DNA of 64,000 bases, from NCBI GenBank assembly GCA_033762625.1, contig JANRLI010000017.1:1-64000 (forward strand), given 5' to 3'. This DNA comes from Alphaproteobacteria bacterium (lineage in GTDB: Bacteria; Pseudomonadota; Alphaproteobacteria; UBA9219; RGZA01). The translations under genes and the position numbers were made by a program. Within the stretch, counting starts at the first letter, position 1. Each line of letters starts with the position of its first letter. The notes below the pieces were generated by a model that had not been told where the DNA came from, did no database searches, and was given only the letters and a program-made list of their open reading frames with translations. Positions 33,584-44,364 of this stretch are shown one piece after another.

Positions 33584-34312
33584 ATGGAACAGCAAATTGT
33601 TGATCAGCTCAAACTTCCCGGCTCTGTAGCACATGTGGATATGTCGCCATTAGGGTTATTCATGCATGCCGATGGTGTTGTAAAACTCGTCATTCTTGTT
33701 CTGATTTTTTCATCCGTTTGGACATGGGCGATTATTTTGCAAAAATCATCCAAACTGAAATCATTACAGAACAAAGCCATTTTCTTTGAAGACCGTTTCT
33801 GGGCCGGTGGATCACTTGACATGCTTTATGATAAAATCAATGGCAAGATTTCTGACCCCATGAGCTCCATCTTCATTGCCGCGATGAAGGAATGGAAAGC
33901 CGCTGTTGAAAAGAACCTGACGGCAACGGCAGCGATGCGCGCAAGTTTGCTGGCACGCATTGAACGCGCGATTAACGGTACGATCGGCCGCGAATTGACC
34001 CAGATCGAAAAACACATGACATTCCTTGCATCGGTTGGTTCAGTTGCAACCTTTATTGGTCTCTTTGGTACAGTATGGGGCATCATGAACAGCTTTGCTG
34101 CGATTGCCAGCTCGCAAAACACGAGCCTTGCGGTTGTTGCACCAGGTATTGCCGAAGCATTGTTTGCAACCGCCATCGGCCTTGTTGCGGCTATTCCTGC
34201 CGTTCTTGCGTATAATAAGTTCAATAGCGAAATATCTCGCTACGCTGAACGCCTCGACCATTTTGGTAATGATTTGCTTGCCACCATGTCCCGCAATTTA
34301 GAGGATATGTAA
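33584..34312 (+). CDS. tolQ: Tol-Pal system inner-membrane protein TolQ
   Basis: Proton-channel subunit of the TolQRA motor, which drives outer-membrane constriction at division. The 242-residue protein has three membrane helices (about 23-45, 140-165 and 175-200), including F-L-A-S-V-G-S-V-A-T-F-I-G-L-F-G-T-V-W-G and the G-I-A-E-A-L-F-A-T-A-I-G-L motif shared with ExbB and MotA. The ATG follows AAGG. tolR starts one base after its stop. Confidence 0.97.
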   Translation: MEQQIVDQLKLPGSVAHVDMSPLGLFMHADGVVKLVILVLIFSSVWTWAIILQKSSKLKSLQNKAIFFEDRFWAGGSLDMLYDKINGKISDPMSSIFIAAMKEWKAAVEKNLTATAAMRASLLARIERAINGTIGRELTQIEKHMTFLASVGSVATFIGLFGTVWGIMNSFAAIASSQNTSLAVVAPGIAEALFATAIGLVAAIPAVLAYNKFNSEISRYAERLDHFGNDLLATMSRNLEDM

Positions 34313-34313
34313 T

Positions 34314-34748
34314 ATGGCAGTTCAACTGGGTGCAAAAGCTGGGCGGCGTGGACGGCGCAAAGCTGCCGCGATGAGCGAGATTAACGTCACACCTTTGGTG
34401 GACGTCATGCTCGTGCTGCTGATTATCTTCATGGTCACCGCGCCATTATTGACTGTTTCAGTGCCAGTGGATTTACCGCAAACGCAAGGACAGAATATTT
34501 CATCCGATAAAGAGCCGCTGGTTGTTACCGTAACGGCAAATGGTGATATATATCTGCAAGAAACAAAACTTGCGCTTGAGGCGCTGGTTCCGCGTTTGCA
34601 AGCCATGAAGGGAGCAAATCCCGATATGCGTATTTTCGTGCGTGGCGATAAGGGTGTTGCTTATGGCCGGATTATGGAAGCGATGGGTGCTTTATCAGCC
34701 GCGGGTTTCAAGCATGTTGCGTTGGTTGCGGATTTGCCCAAAAAATAA
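34314..34748 (+). CDS. tolR: Tol-Pal system protein TolR
   Basis: Inner-membrane partner of TolQ with a single N-terminal helix and a periplasmic domain. The 144-residue protein carries S-E-I-N-V-T-P-L-V-D-V-M-L-V-L-L-I-I-F-M, in which the Asp is the conserved proton-pathway residue shared with ExbD. It lies directly between tolQ and tolA. Confidence 0.97.
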   Translation: MAVQLGAKAGRRGRRKAAAMSEINVTPLVDVMLVLLIIFMVTAPLLTVSVPVDLPQTQGQNISSDKEPLVVTVTANGDIYLQETKLALEALVPRLQAMKGANPDMRIFVRGDKGVAYGRIMEAMGALSAAGFKHVALVADLPKK

Positions 34749-34771
34749 TTGCGAGTGGTTAGGCAAGACAG

Positions 34772-35656
34772 ATGAGAAAATGGGTCGTCGCTTCTGCGCT
34801 GCTTCATATATTAATATGCATATTGCTGTGGCTTGGCTTACCGCAATTCGCAAAGCCATTGCCGGAGCCCCCTGCGATTATCCCTGTTGAAATCGCGGAA
34901 TTAGCGCCGATTGCAACCGCCAAAAATATTGAACATCAGGAAGACCCCAAACCCGAGCCACCAAAGCCCGAGGTAAAACCGGAACCACCCAAGCCGCCGG
35001 AGCCAAAACCCGAACCGCCTAAGCCTGTGCCTGCGCCGCCAACTCCGGAGCCCAAGCCACCAACACCAGAACCAAAACCACCTGAACCCAAGCCGGAAGC
35101 CATTCTTCCTGCACCAACGCCAAAGCCCAAACCACCGGAGATGAAAAAGCCGGAACCCAAGGCCGACCCCTTATCGAGCATTTTGAAAAACGTAGCCAAG
35201 CTAAAGAACGAACCCAAGCCGGATATAAAGAAACCATCCGAAAAGCCAGCTGACAAGCCTTTGCCAGCACCAACACCCACGCCCGAGCCACAAAAAGAAC
35301 CAAAACCTGCCACATCCGCACCATCAGCACCCAATATGGCTGATAAGCTTTCAATCAGTGAGGAGGATGCATTACGCAGACAAATTTCCGGATGCTGGAA
35401 TGTTCCCGTCGGCGCGAAGGACATTGAAAACATATCGGTAGAGATTTACATTCAGGTCAATCCCGACCGCACCTTGAAAGATGCGATTGTGGTGGATCAG
35501 GCCCGCATGGGCCGTGACCCCTTCTTTAGGGCAGTTGCGGAATCAGCCTTGAGGGCCTTACGTAACCCTCGGTGCAGCCCTCTTGCTTTACCGCCCGAAA
35601 AATATCAACAATGGCAAGAAACCATTTTCAACTTTAACCCCAAGGACATGCTCTAA
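34772..35656 (+). CDS. tolA: Tol-Pal system protein TolA
   Basis: Spans the periplasm and links the TolQR motor to TolB and Pal. The 294-residue product has an N-terminal membrane anchor with the S-H/L-L-H-x-x motif (about 8-25). A long Pro/Lys/Glu-rich domain II (about 48-190) follows, and then the C-terminal domain III with G-C-W-N-V-P and the paired cysteines (Cys near 209 and 271). Domain II here is dominated by P-K-P-E-P repeats rather than the Ala/Lys/Glu helix of E. coli, as is common in Alphaproteobacteria. The gene is recognised by context and by domain III. Confidence 0.93.
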   Translation: MRKWVVASALLHILICILLWLGLPQFAKPLPEPPAIIPVEIAELAPIATAKNIEHQEDPKPEPPKPEVKPEPPKPPEPKPEPPKPVPAPPTPEPKPPTPEPKPPEPKPEAILPAPTPKPKPPEMKKPEPKADPLSSILKNVAKLKNEPKPDIKKPSEKPADKPLPAPTPTPEPQKEPKPATSAPSAPNMADKLSISEEDALRRQISGCWNVPVGAKDIENISVEIYIQVNPDRTLKDAIVVDQARMGRDPFFRAVAESALRALRNPRCSPLALPPEKYQQWQETIFNFNPKDML

Positions 35657-35657
35657 A

Positions 35658-36980
35658 ATGCAAATCCTCCTACGCAGCCTTTTTGTTCTCTTATGCCTTT
35701 TTGCATCACCGGCGCAGCGCGCTGAAGCAAAATTGCGCGTTGATATTACGCAAGGCGTTGCAGAGCCCATTCCTATTGCCATCACCCAAATGGGCGGCAG
35801 CGATGCAACTAGCGCAAGAGTGGGTCAAGATATTTCAAAAGTGGTCGCACAAGATTTAGAGCGTTCCGGTCTTTTCAAAGCTATTAATCCGAACAGCTTC
35901 GTACAAGATGCGGCCAGTGCGCATGCCACACCGCGCTTTCCGGATTGGCGCGTAATCAATGCGCAAGGACTGGTAACCGGCACCGTCGCGCCGCAAGGCG
36001 ATGGTCGTTTGAAAGTTGAATTCCGTTTGTGGGATGTGTTCGCCGAACAGCAAATGACCGGCATGGCTTACTTCACTGTGCCGCAAAACTGGCGCCGCAT
36101 CGCGCACATTGTTGCGGATGCTATTTATAAACGCATCACCGGCGAAGAAGGTTATTTTGATACCCGCGTTGTTTATATTTCAGAAAGCGGCGCAGAAAAC
36201 CGCCGTGCAAAACGCCTTGCGATTATGGATCAAGATGGTGAAAACCACCGCTTCCTGACCGATGGTAGAACGCTTATTCTAACCCCGCGCTTCTCGCCTA
36301 CTCTGCAAGAAATTACCTATCTTGCCTATTACAACAATAAGCCACGTGTTTATCTTTTTAATATCGACAGTGGCCGCCAAGAAGTATTGGGCGATTTCCC
36401 CGGGATGACATTTGCTCCACGCTTCTCGCCCGATGGCAAGAAGGTGGTCTTCAGCTTGATCGAAGAAGGCGGCGACAGCAATATTTTCGCAATGGATTTG
36501 CGCACGCGCCGTACCAACCGTTTGACGAACCATCCATCGATCAACACCGCGCCATCATACTCGCCGGATGGCAATCAGATTGCATTTGAATCCGACCGTG
36601 GTGGTTCGCAACAAATCTATGTAATGGGCGGCGAAGGTTCAAACCCCCACCGTATCAGTTTTGGCAGTGGCAAGTACGGCACGCCTGTATGGTCACCGCG
36701 CGGTGACTTGATTGCCTTCACCAAACAAGAAGGTGGTCAGTTCTATATTGGCGTGATGCGTCCAGATGGCAGCGGTGAACGCTTGCTTACCCAGGCATTC
36801 CATGCCGAAGGCCCCACATGGGCACCAAATGGACGTGTGTTGATGTTCTTCAAGGAACGTGGCGGCAGTGGCGGCAAGACCGCCCGTCTCTACTCGATCG
36901 ACATTACGGGTCATAATGAACGTGAAGTTGTAACCCCGCTGGATGGTTCTGATCCGGCATGGTCGCCGCTTATTCCATGA
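35658..36980 (+). CDS. tolB: Tol-Pal system beta-propeller protein TolB
   Basis: Periplasmic protein that binds Pal and TolA. The 440-residue protein has a signal peptide (about 1-24, ending A-E-A), an N-terminal alpha/beta domain and a six-bladed propeller with repeated S-P-D-G-x-x-I/V-x-F motifs. The ATG at 35658 is two bases after the tolA stop codon; an earlier in-frame start overlaps tolA and gives no signal peptide. Confidence 0.96.
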   Translation: MQILLRSLFVLLCLFASPAQRAEAKLRVDITQGVAEPIPIAITQMGGSDATSARVGQDISKVVAQDLERSGLFKAINPNSFVQDAASAHATPRFPDWRVINAQGLVTGTVAPQGDGRLKVEFRLWDVFAEQQMTGMAYFTVPQNWRRIAHIVADAIYKRITGEEGYFDTRVVYISESGAENRRAKRLAIMDQDGENHRFLTDGRTLILTPRFSPTLQEITYLAYYNNKPRVYLFNIDSGRQEVLGDFPGMTFAPRFSPDGKKVVFSLIEEGGDSNIFAMDLRTRRTNRLTNHPSINTAPSYSPDGNQIAFESDRGGSQQIYVMGGEGSNPHRISFGSGKYGTPVWSPRGDLIAFTKQEGGQFYIGVMRPDGSGERLLTQAFHAEGPTWAPNGRVLMFFKERGGSGGKTARLYSIDITGHNEREVVTPLDGSDPAWSPLIP

Positions 36981-37216
36981 GCGTAATGTTCTTAATTTTG
37001 CCATGCTTTTTAGGCATTTAGGCACATTACGTAAATTTGTGTGGAGACAGGGTTACATTTTCAAAATTAAAGCCTAAGTTATTGAAGTACTTCTTTCAAA
37101 TTGATTTCAGTTTTGGCAAGAGTATGGACGAACAAAGGCTATGATTCGTAAGCCGTTTTCACGAGATTCAAAGTTACCAAAAACACCACCACCCAAAACC
37201 AACACGGAGAATAAAA

Positions 37217-37756
37217 ATGTTATTGAAGAATGGGCGTCTAAAAGTTCTTAGCCTTGTGGCTGCACTTTTGCTGGTTTCAGCATGTGAATCCACGCCCGAT
37301 GGTTCATCAGGCAGCGCAAACTCATCCGGCAGCCGTGCAGGTGGCCGTGGCGGCATTGCTGGCGTTGATGGCGGCGCATTAAAGAACCCAAATGCAAAAC
37401 CAGGATCCGTTGAAGATTTCGTTGATAACGTAGGCGACCGTGTATGGTTCGGTTTTGACTCAGCCGATGTGAACGATGAAGGCCGCGCAACTTTGGACAA
37501 GCAAGCTGCATGGCTCAAAGAATACGGTTCAGTAAGCATTACGGTTGAAGGTCACTGCGATGAGCGCGGTACACGCGAATACAACTTGGCGCTTGGCCAA
37601 AAGCGCGCTTCTTCCGTTAAGAAGTACCTTGTAGCTGCCGGCGTTCCTGCAAACCGCATTGAAACGGTTTCCTATGGTAAGGAACGTCCAGAAGCAACGG
37701 GAGACAGCGAAGAAGCATGGGCACAAAACCGCCGCGGTGTTTCTGTGATCAAATAA
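37217..37756 (+). CDS. pal: Peptidoglycan-associated lipoprotein Pal
   Basis: Outer-membrane lipoprotein that anchors the membrane to peptidoglycan. The 179-residue protein has a lipobox V-S-A-C (Cys23), a Gly/Ser-rich linker and an OmpA-like domain with V-E-G-H-C-D-E-R-G-T-R-E-Y-N and L-G-x-x-R-A. GGAGA precedes the ATG. A gap of 236 bases after tolB suggests a second promoter here. Confidence 0.96.
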   Translation: MLLKNGRLKVLSLVAALLLVSACESTPDGSSGSANSSGSRAGGRGGIAGVDGGALKNPNAKPGSVEDFVDNVGDRVWFGFDSADVNDEGRATLDKQAAWLKEYGSVSITVEGHCDERGTREYNLALGQKRASSVKKYLVAAGVPANRIETVSYGKERPEATGDSEEAWAQNRRGVSVIK

Positions 37757-37774
37757 GCTTAACGCTTAATCAAT

Positions 37775-37806
37775 TAAAAAAGGGCGCTTTATGCGCCCTT
37801 TTTCTT
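37775..37806 (+). terminator. Terminator after pal
   Basis: AAAAAAGGGCGC pairs with GCGCCCTTTTT around a short AT loop, followed by T residues. It lies between pal and cpoB, so cpoB may need its own promoter or read-through. Confidence 0.9.
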
Positions 37807-37875
37807 TGCCCGTTTTATTTTTGCCCTAATGCTGTGTAAACTGGGTTTGTTCTAATCACTTCATTGAGAATACCT

Positions 37876-38841
37876 ATGCGCCTCTCATCTTCTTTTCGTG
37901 TCACGCTTTCCGCGTTACTTGTGAGCACCTTGTGTTTTGCACTGCCCTTATCTGCTGCTCAAAATTTTAATCACGATAGTGTTGAAGAAGGCGACGCACC
38001 ACCGCCACCCGTTGCCACGCCACAAACCGCGCCAGCTGTTGGCCTTCAGGCAACTGATTTGCAGCTGCGCATGAACGCGCTTGAAAATCTGGTCCGTGGT
38101 ATGACAGGGCAAATGGAAAAGCTGACCTTTCAGGTAAACCAGCTTGCACAAACCCAGCAAAAAATTGCCGCTGACAATGATATTCGCTTTAAGGATCTGG
38201 AACAGAAAATTGCAACGCACGAAGCCAATATGAAAGGCCTTGTCGCTGCACAGCAAAATTTAGCAGCACAACAACAAGCCGCGGCAGCAGCGCCGCCGCC
38301 TGCACCTGCTCCAACACCAACTCCTGCTGTTGCACCGGAACCAGCGGAAACAGGCAAAACGCTGGATGCGCCGCAGCCAAAGGATAAAAGCAACGGCACA
38401 TTGGGCACGATTTCCAAGAACAAGGATGAACCGAATGTTGTGAAGGGCGATGATTCAACCGCGCAGGCACAATATGACGAAGCATTTAACGCATTGCGCC
38501 AAGCCAAATACGATGATGCAGAAAAAGCATTCACGGTGTTTTTGAAAAACCACCCCAAGCATCATCTGACTGAAAATGCGAAATACTGGCTTGCTGAAAC
38601 ATTCTATGTAAGAGGGAAATTTCAGGAAGCCGCTGTTTCATTTGCCGAAGCCTATCAGGAATTCCCCAAGGGCGCGAAAGCCCCGGATAATCTATTGAAA
38701 CTTTCCATGTCATTAGGGTCGATGGGCAAAAAGGCAGATGCGTGCACAACGCTTGGTGAACTTTCCAAGAAATTCCCCAGCGCAACAGCTGTGACCAAAA
38801 ACCGCGCCGAACAGCAAAAGAAAACGCTTGGCTGCTCATGA
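37876..38841 (+). CDS. cpoB: Cell division coordinator CpoB (YbgF)
   Basis: Periplasmic protein that links Tol-Pal to peptidoglycan synthesis at the septum. The 321-residue product has a signal peptide (about 1-30), an N-terminal coiled coil (about 60-125), a Pro/Ala/Thr-rich linker, and three TPR-like repeats from about 190 (Q-Y-D-E-A-F-N-A-L-R-Q-A-K-Y-D-D-A, then A-K-Y-W-L-A-E-T-F-Y). The ATG at 37876 is chosen over the TTG at 37864 on signal-peptide grounds. Confidence 0.92.
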   Translation: MRLSSSFRVTLSALLVSTLCFALPLSAAQNFNHDSVEEGDAPPPPVATPQTAPAVGLQATDLQLRMNALENLVRGMTGQMEKLTFQVNQLAQTQQKIAADNDIRFKDLEQKIATHEANMKGLVAAQQNLAAQQQAAAAAPPPAPAPTPTPAVAPEPAETGKTLDAPQPKDKSNGTLGTISKNKDEPNVVKGDDSTAQAQYDEAFNALRQAKYDDAEKAFTVFLKNHPKHHLTENAKYWLAETFYVRGKFQEAAVSFAEAYQEFPKGAKAPDNLLKLSMSLGSMGKKADACTTLGELSKKFPSATAVTKNRAEQQKKTLGCS

Positions 38842-40226
38842 GCACCACAACCGCATCATGCGAGGGTGCGTATAAGCCAAGTAATGGGCGCCATTTAAGT
38901 GCTTCAGAATTTGACGGGCTGATGCAGCATTGTGGAGCATTAGGCGCTAAACCGCATGTAGCAGTCGCTGTTTCCGGCGGGCCGGATAGCATAGCCCTTA
39001 CGCATCTTTTAAATGATTGGTTAAACCAACGTGGCGGCAAACTGTTTGCGATAACCATTGATCATCAATTACGCGCTGAATCAGCAACCGAAGCTGCGCA
39101 AGTCCATGAATGGTGCGTATCAAAAAAAATTACACACGTCACATTGAAGTGGGAAAAAGAACACGCGCCTAGTTCTGCCATCCACCAACAGGCACGCAAT
39201 GCACGTTATGAATTGTTAATGCAGGCATGCCGAAATTTAAAAATCGAACATTTATTCGTAGCGCATCATGCCGATGATCAAGCGGAAACGGTCATGATGC
39301 GTTTTTTAAAAGGCAGTGGTGTGGATGGGCTGGCGGGCATGCCCAGTTCGCGTTTGATGGATGGGATTAAACTTATCCGCCCATTGTTGCCCGTACACAA
39401 ACATAGGCTGGAAGCCACTTGTGCCATGAATGGCTGGGCATATGTACGCGATCCATCGAACGAATCAGAAGCATATTTGCGCGGACGACTACGCAATTTG
39501 GCAGGACCTTTGGCCCAAGAAGGCGTTACTACAGCGACACTTTATGAAGTGGCACGAAGCGCAGGGTTGGCGCGCGCTACACTGGAGGAAACCACCAACC
39601 AATGGCTGAAGCAATATGCCGAGGTTAGTGCGTTTGGGCATATCCAGATTGATATGAACGCGTGGAAAAGTCTTGGTGACGACATGAAGCGCCGCGTGCT
39701 TATCCGCGTGTTACTGTGCATGTCAGGAGAAGATTATCCGCCTAAGAATGCATCTATTGAAATTCTTGTGCAAAATCTTTTGTCAAAAGAAACGCCGCAT
39801 CAAACATTGTGCGGCTGCCAGATTATCATGCAGTTTGGGCTGATTAAATTTTACCGCGAGCATGCCGCATTACCAAAAGCTGCACGATTAGAAAATAATA
39901 TGCTGTGGGATAACCGGTTCAAAATTATTACTAATTCTTCACATTTGGCGTCACTAATCGATAAAAATTTATACATCGCACCCTTGGGCGCATTGGGCAG
40001 AGAATTGCTTGAAAAAATGGGGTACAAACAGGTTGCAGATTGCGCTGCGCTACACCGCGCCACATTGCCTGCTTTATATGTGGATAATCAATTGCATAGC
40101 GTGCCTGAATTTACGACAGAACAGGACGCGGCCAATAATCCTCAAGCAATTGTAAAAGCTATCTTTTTACCAAAAAGACTGCTACTGTCAGAGACCTTTA
40201 AACCATGCCCTGCACTTCTTGGTTAA
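38838..40226 (+). CDS. tilS: tRNA(Ile)-lysidine synthase
   Basis: Modifies C34 of tRNA-Ile(CAU) to lysidine. The 462-residue protein has the PP-loop S-G-G-P-D-S at 46-51 and H-H-A-D-D-Q-A-E-T-V about 95 residues later. The N-terminal core is typical, and the C-terminal part is more diverged, as usual. It overlaps cpoB by four bases (ATGA). Confidence 0.94.
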   Translation: MSTTTASCEGAYKPSNGRHLSASEFDGLMQHCGALGAKPHVAVAVSGGPDSIALTHLLNDWLNQRGGKLFAITIDHQLRAESATEAAQVHEWCVSKKITHVTLKWEKEHAPSSAIHQQARNARYELLMQACRNLKIEHLFVAHHADDQAETVMMRFLKGSGVDGLAGMPSSRLMDGIKLIRPLLPVHKHRLEATCAMNGWAYVRDPSNESEAYLRGRLRNLAGPLAQEGVTTATLYEVARSAGLARATLEETTNQWLKQYAEVSAFGHIQIDMNAWKSLGDDMKRRVLIRVLLCMSGEDYPPKNASIEILVQNLLSKETPHQTLCGCQIIMQFGLIKFYREHAALPKAARLENNMLWDNRFKIITNSSHLASLIDKNLYIAPLGALGRELLEKMGYKQVADCAALHRATLPALYVDNQLHSVPEFTTEQDAANNPQAIVKAIFLPKRLLLSETFKPCPALLG

Positions 40227-40345
40227 ACCCCATTTTTGCTGCTTCGTTTGATGTTGTTTAATCATTTATGGGCACTATATCTCTTTGAACCACACGGCTT
40301 AAACTAAACGTCCACCGATTACCCACCTAACGCTGAGGTCTTCTC

Positions 40346-42262
40346 TTGAATAATTTAGGCAAAAATATCCTGGTTCTGATTTTAATGGCTGTTGTATTCA
40401 TGGGTTTGTACAACATGTCGCAAAATCCTTCCCCTGTTGCAGCTGGTGCAAATATCCCATTTAGTGATTTCCTTGCACGCGTGGATGAAAAGAAAGTTTC
40501 CGATATCACGATTAAGGGGCAATACATCTATGGCCGCGGGGCAGATAATCAGGCATTCACAACCTATGTTCCGCCCAACACCAGCTTGACCGAAATGTTC
40601 AAGGACAAGAATGTGCGTGTCACTGCGCAGCCCGATGATGGCAACCAGCCAAGTATTTTAGGCGTGCTTATCGGCTGGTTCCCGATGCTGCTTTTAATCG
40701 GTGTGTGGATTTTCTTTATGCGCCAGATGCAATCCGGCAGCGGCAAGGCGATGGGCTTTGGCAAATCGCGCGCACGCATGCTCACCGAAAAAACCGGCAA
40801 GGTTGTATTTGAAGATGTTGCAGGCGTGGATGAAGCAAAGCAGGAACTGACCGAAATCGTCGATTTCCTTCGTGAGCCGCAAAAATTCCAGCGCCTTGGC
40901 GGTAAAATTCCAAAAGGCGTATTGTTGGTTGGCCCTCCGGGTACAGGTAAAACGCTTATTGCTCGCGCCGTTGCAGGCGAGGCTAATGTGCCGTTCTTCA
41001 CCATTTCGGGTTCTGATTTCGTTGAAATGTTTGTAGGTGTTGGCGCTGCGCGCGTACGCGACATGTTTGAACAAGGCAAAAAGAATGCCCCTTGCATTAT
41101 TTTCATCGATGAAATCGACGCATTAGGCCGCAAGCGCGGCGCAGGCGTTGGTGGTGGTAATGATGAACGCGAACAGACACTCAACCAATTGTTGGTTGAA
41201 ATGGATGGCTTTGAGGCCAATGAAGGCGTGATTTTAATCGCAGCAACCAACCGCCCCGATGTGCTTGACCCTGCGCTGCTGCGCCCGGGCCGCTTTGACC
41301 GCCAAGTGGTTGTGCCAAACCCTGATATTTCGGGCCGTGAGAAAATCCTTCGCGTTCATATGCGTAAAGTTCCATTGGCAGCTGACGTCGATGCGCGGGT
41401 AATCGCGCGTGGCACACCGGGTTTTTCGGGGGCCGATCTTGCCAACCTTGTGAATGAAGCAGCGCTGATGGCAGCGCGCCGCAACCTGAACACCATAGGT
41501 ATGGCCGAGCTGGAACATGCCAAAGATAAGGTGATGATGGGCGCAGAGCGCCGTTCCATGGTCATGACCGAAAAGGAAAAGAAGCTGACCGCCTATCACG
41601 AAGTAGGCCATGCTTTAGTTGGCCTGCATATGCCGGAGCATGACCCCTTACATAAGGTAACGATAATTCCACGTGGCCGCGCACTGGGCGTGACCATGAG
41701 CCTTCCTGAACAAGACCGTTATTCAATGTCGAAATTGCAGTTGAAGTCACAGCTGGCATCCCTGTTTGGCGGCCGCGTTGCGGAAGAACTAATCTTTGGA
41801 AGTGATCATGTAACCACTGGCGCATCGAACGATATTGAACGTGCCACCGGCTTAGCCCGGCGTATGGTGACCGAATTCGGTATGAATGAAACCTTGGGCA
41901 CGATACGCCTCAGCTCCAATGAAGAAGAAGTATTCATGGGCCATTCGGTTGCACGCCAGCAAAACGTGTCGGAAGAGACCAATCGCCGCATCGATGAAGA
42001 AGTGCGCAAACTGATTGACTGGGCCGAAGGCAAAGCACGCGAGATTCTTACCACCCACATGGAAGATTTGCATAAAGTTTCCAAGGCGCTTTTGGAATAC
42101 GAAACATTATCGGGCGATGAAGTACGTGCATTATTGCGCGGCGAAAACATCAACCGCGATAACAACAATCCGCCGCCCGCAAAGCCTGTCGCCAGCAAAT
42201 CGGGCTCTGTCCCTTCCAGCAGCACAAGCCTGCCACCCGGTATAGAAACCCAAGGTACGTAA
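40346..42262 (+). CDS. ftsH: ATP-dependent zinc metalloprotease FtsH
   Basis: Membrane-anchored AAA+ protease. The 638-residue protein has two N-terminal membrane helices (about 6-22 and 104-125), Walker A G-P-P-G-T-G-K-T (196-203), Walker [11 protein letters not shown], the second region of homology and the zinc-binding H-E-V-G-H (418-422). Translation appears to begin at TTG (40346), with GAGG about 7 bases upstream; no ATG close by gives an N-terminus of the usual form. Confidence 0.96.
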   Translation: MNNLGKNILVLILMAVVFMGLYNMSQNPSPVAAGANIPFSDFLARVDEKKVSDITIKGQYIYGRGADNQAFTTYVPPNTSLTEMFKDKNVRVTAQPDDGNQPSILGVLIGWFPMLLLIGVWIFFMRQMQSGSGKAMGFGKSRARMLTEKTGKVVFEDVAGVDEAKQELTEIVDFLREPQKFQRLGGKIPKGVLLVGPPGTGKTLIARAVAGEANVPFFTISGSDFVEMFVGVGAARVRDMFEQGKKNAPCIIFIDEIDALGRKRGAGVGGGNDEREQTLNQLLVEMDGFEANEGVILIAATNRPDVLDPALLRPGRFDRQVVVPNPDISGREKILRVHMRKVPLAADVDARVIARGTPGFSGADLANLVNEAALMAARRNLNTIGMAELEHAKDKVMMGAERRSMVMTEKEKKLTAYHEVGHALVGLHMPEHDPLHKVTIIPRGRALGVTMSLPEQDRYSMSKLQLKSQLASLFGGRVAEELIFGSDHVTTGASNDIERATGLARRMVTEFGMNETLGTIRLSSNEEEVFMGHSVARQQNVSEETNRRIDEEVRKLIDWAEGKAREILTTHMEDLHKVSKALLEYETLSGDEVRALLRGENINRDNNNPPPAKPVASKSGSVPSSSTSLPPGIETQGT

Positions 42263-42299
42263 CCTTAGAAAGCTTTCGCCCATATATGTCGTATTATAA

Positions 42300-44339
42300 A
42301 TGACTTGGACGACTACCCTCTTTCGTTTCATTGTTGACGCGTTTCGACCGCCTTTTCGCACCACGCATTGGATGGTGCTGCTCTATGTCGTTATCTCGGC
42401 GATTTATAATCCCAACAGCCATTTTAATCATTGGACCATGCCGGACACCGATGATTACACCCGCTTTGTGCAGGTGTTTAATTGGCTGGACGGGCAAAGC
42501 TGGTTTGATATGCGCCTACCGCAACTTTATCCGCAGCATGTCATCAGCATGCACTGGGCGCGGCTGGTTGATATTCCGCTGGCAGGTCTGCTCCTTGTAT
42601 TCGAAGCCTTAAGTCACTTCTTTCAATGGGATGCGCCACGCAGCAGCTTGGCAATGCTGGTCGCGTTTGTGCTGCCCTGCATTTTGTTATTCTTCCTGCT
42701 TAAACTGGTGCGCCGTTTTGCAACCCCGCTGCTTGGCAAGGGGTATGCGGGCCTCGCCTGTTTCATGGTGCCGCTTTCTATTCAGCTCATTTTCCAGTTT
42801 TCGCCCATGCGGGTTGACCATCATGCCTATATTCTGCTGGGCGCGGGTGTTGCGTTTTATGCTCTGCAATCCATGGTATTGGGCATTCGGGAAAAACGCA
42901 TGGCGGTGCTAGCAGGCCTTGCGATTGGCCTTGCGATGTGGAATGGCGCAGAAATTCTTCCCATGCTGCTGGGGTTTTGCTTCTGCATGACCTTGCTGAT
43001 GATTGTATCAAAACGCCCGGCCTTCATTAATGGGGTGATATTTGGCGGGTCGCTGCTGACAACCAGCATCCTTGTGTTATTAGTTGCTAAAGCGCCGGCG
43101 GTGCGCTGGGCAACGGAATATGATTCCTATTCTTTCTTTCATGTGATGTTGGCCGTTTATGTAATCGCGTTCTTTGCGGCGCTGTTCATCGTCTCGCGCA
43201 TGACTAAAAGCATGCCGGTGTTGCTGACCTTTGCGCTGTTTGCCAGCATGGTTGATTTATATGTATTCCTGCTGCAATTTCCGGATTTCATCATGGGACC
43301 CTATGCAAAAGTAAATCCTCTGCTGCAGCAAGTCTTCTTCCCCAATATCCGTGAAGCGATACCGTTTTATGAAGCATGGCTGAAGCTGGGGGATAGTTTT
43401 TCATCCACACCCAATCAGGCGATTGGCGGGGCAATTTATTACCTGTCCACCCGTTTGTTTGCACCAACGATTGCGCTGATTACTAGCCTTTATCAACTAT
43501 TTAAACCACGCCAATCGCAGCGTGTGCGTAGCCTCTGGCTTCTTTATGCATTTTTCACAGTGTTTTTCACCAGCCTTGCCATGTTCTGGGAAGTGCGCCT
43601 GATTAGCTATGCGCAGTTATTAGCGATGGTGCCGCTGGTATGGCTGCTGATTAATTACCTCAAAACCCTCCCTCACCATTATTCAGGGCGCCAGTTATTC
43701 GCTTGGGAAATGTTGGTTGTTCTTTCCTTTACATTCCTTCCCACAGTGATCATTCCGGCAATTATTCAGGGCAGCAAACTAAATCCCGATATCATGTTCT
43801 ATCTAGGCAATAGCGGGCCTATGCCATGCAAGGACCGCACACAAACCATTTCATACCTGCGCGATTTGCATGATGACGAACATGTGACTGCAACCATCAT
43901 GGCGCAGATGGATTACACCCCCGAATTTATGTTTTATACCAAACACCATTTTATTGCCGCGCCCTATCATCGCAATGACCGAGGCATCACGGATATGGTG
44001 ATGTTCTTCCGCTCCACCCGCGATGATGTTGCGGCGCGTGCGATCGCCAAAAAGCTGGATTTGGATTACGTGCTAGTGTGCAAAGCGGCCTATTATGAAA
44101 GTACGCTGGATAGCGCGCCGCGCATTAAAACCACCAATCTCACGGTTTCAATGAACAAGATTGAAACACGGCCCGATGAAAAGGAGCTGGAGACATTATC
44201 GCTGGGCTACCGTATGAGTTACGATAAAATACCGACATGGCTGGAACAGGTTGTTATCCCCATGGAAACGGAATTCGCGTTGTATAAGGTAAAGCGCAAT
44301 CTGCTGGATAAACCTTCCAGCTATCCCGCCAAGAAATAA
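42300..44339 (+). CDS. STT3/GT-C-like integral membrane glycosyltransferase
   Basis: A 679-residue protein with about 12 hydrophobic helices up to about residue 490 and a soluble C-terminal part of about 170 residues. The first loop after TM1 has M-P-D-T-D-D-Y (Asp49, Asp51, Asp52), the acidic motif expected in the first extracytoplasmic loop of GT-C enzymes such as STT3/PglB. H-W-A-R-L-V-D-I-P follows. The overall plan suggests transfer of a lipid-linked sugar in the periplasm. No W-W-D-Y-G motif of true oligosaccharyltransferases is seen, so substrate and activity are open. It lies near a nucleotide-sugar and glycosyltransferase cluster. Confidence 0.75.
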   Translation: MTWTTTLFRFIVDAFRPPFRTTHWMVLLYVVISAIYNPNSHFNHWTMPDTDDYTRFVQVFNWLDGQSWFDMRLPQLYPQHVISMHWARLVDIPLAGLLLVFEALSHFFQWDAPRSSLAMLVAFVLPCILLFFLLKLVRRFATPLLGKGYAGLACFMVPLSIQLIFQFSPMRVDHHAYILLGAGVAFYALQSMVLGIREKRMAVLAGLAIGLAMWNGAEILPMLLGFCFCMTLLMIVSKRPAFINGVIFGGSLLTTSILVLLVAKAPAVRWATEYDSYSFFHVMLAVYVIAFFAALFIVSRMTKSMPVLLTFALFASMVDLYVFLLQFPDFIMGPYAKVNPLLQQVFFPNIREAIPFYEAWLKLGDSFSSTPNQAIGGAIYYLSTRLFAPTIALITSLYQLFKPRQSQRVRSLWLLYAFFTVFFTSLAMFWEVRLISYAQLLAMVPLVWLLINYLKTLPHHYSGRQLFAWEMLVVLSFTFLPTVIIPAIIQGSKLNPDIMFYLGNSGPMPCKDRTQTISYLRDLHDDEHVTATIMAQMDYTPEFMFYTKHHFIAAPYHRNDRGITDMVMFFRSTRDDVAARAIAKKLDLDYVLVCKAAYYESTLDSAPRIKTTNLTVSMNKIETRPDEKELETLSLGYRMSYDKIPTWLEQVVIPMETEFALYKVKRNLLDKPSSYPAKK

Positions 44340-44364
44340 GCATCAAACGGTAGCGCCGGAAATT

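Noticed and set aside
34936-35433. Long Gly/Ser-rich ORFs antisense to tolA
   Set aside because: They are mirror products of the Pro/Lys/Glu codons in TolA domain II; low complexity and no start signal.
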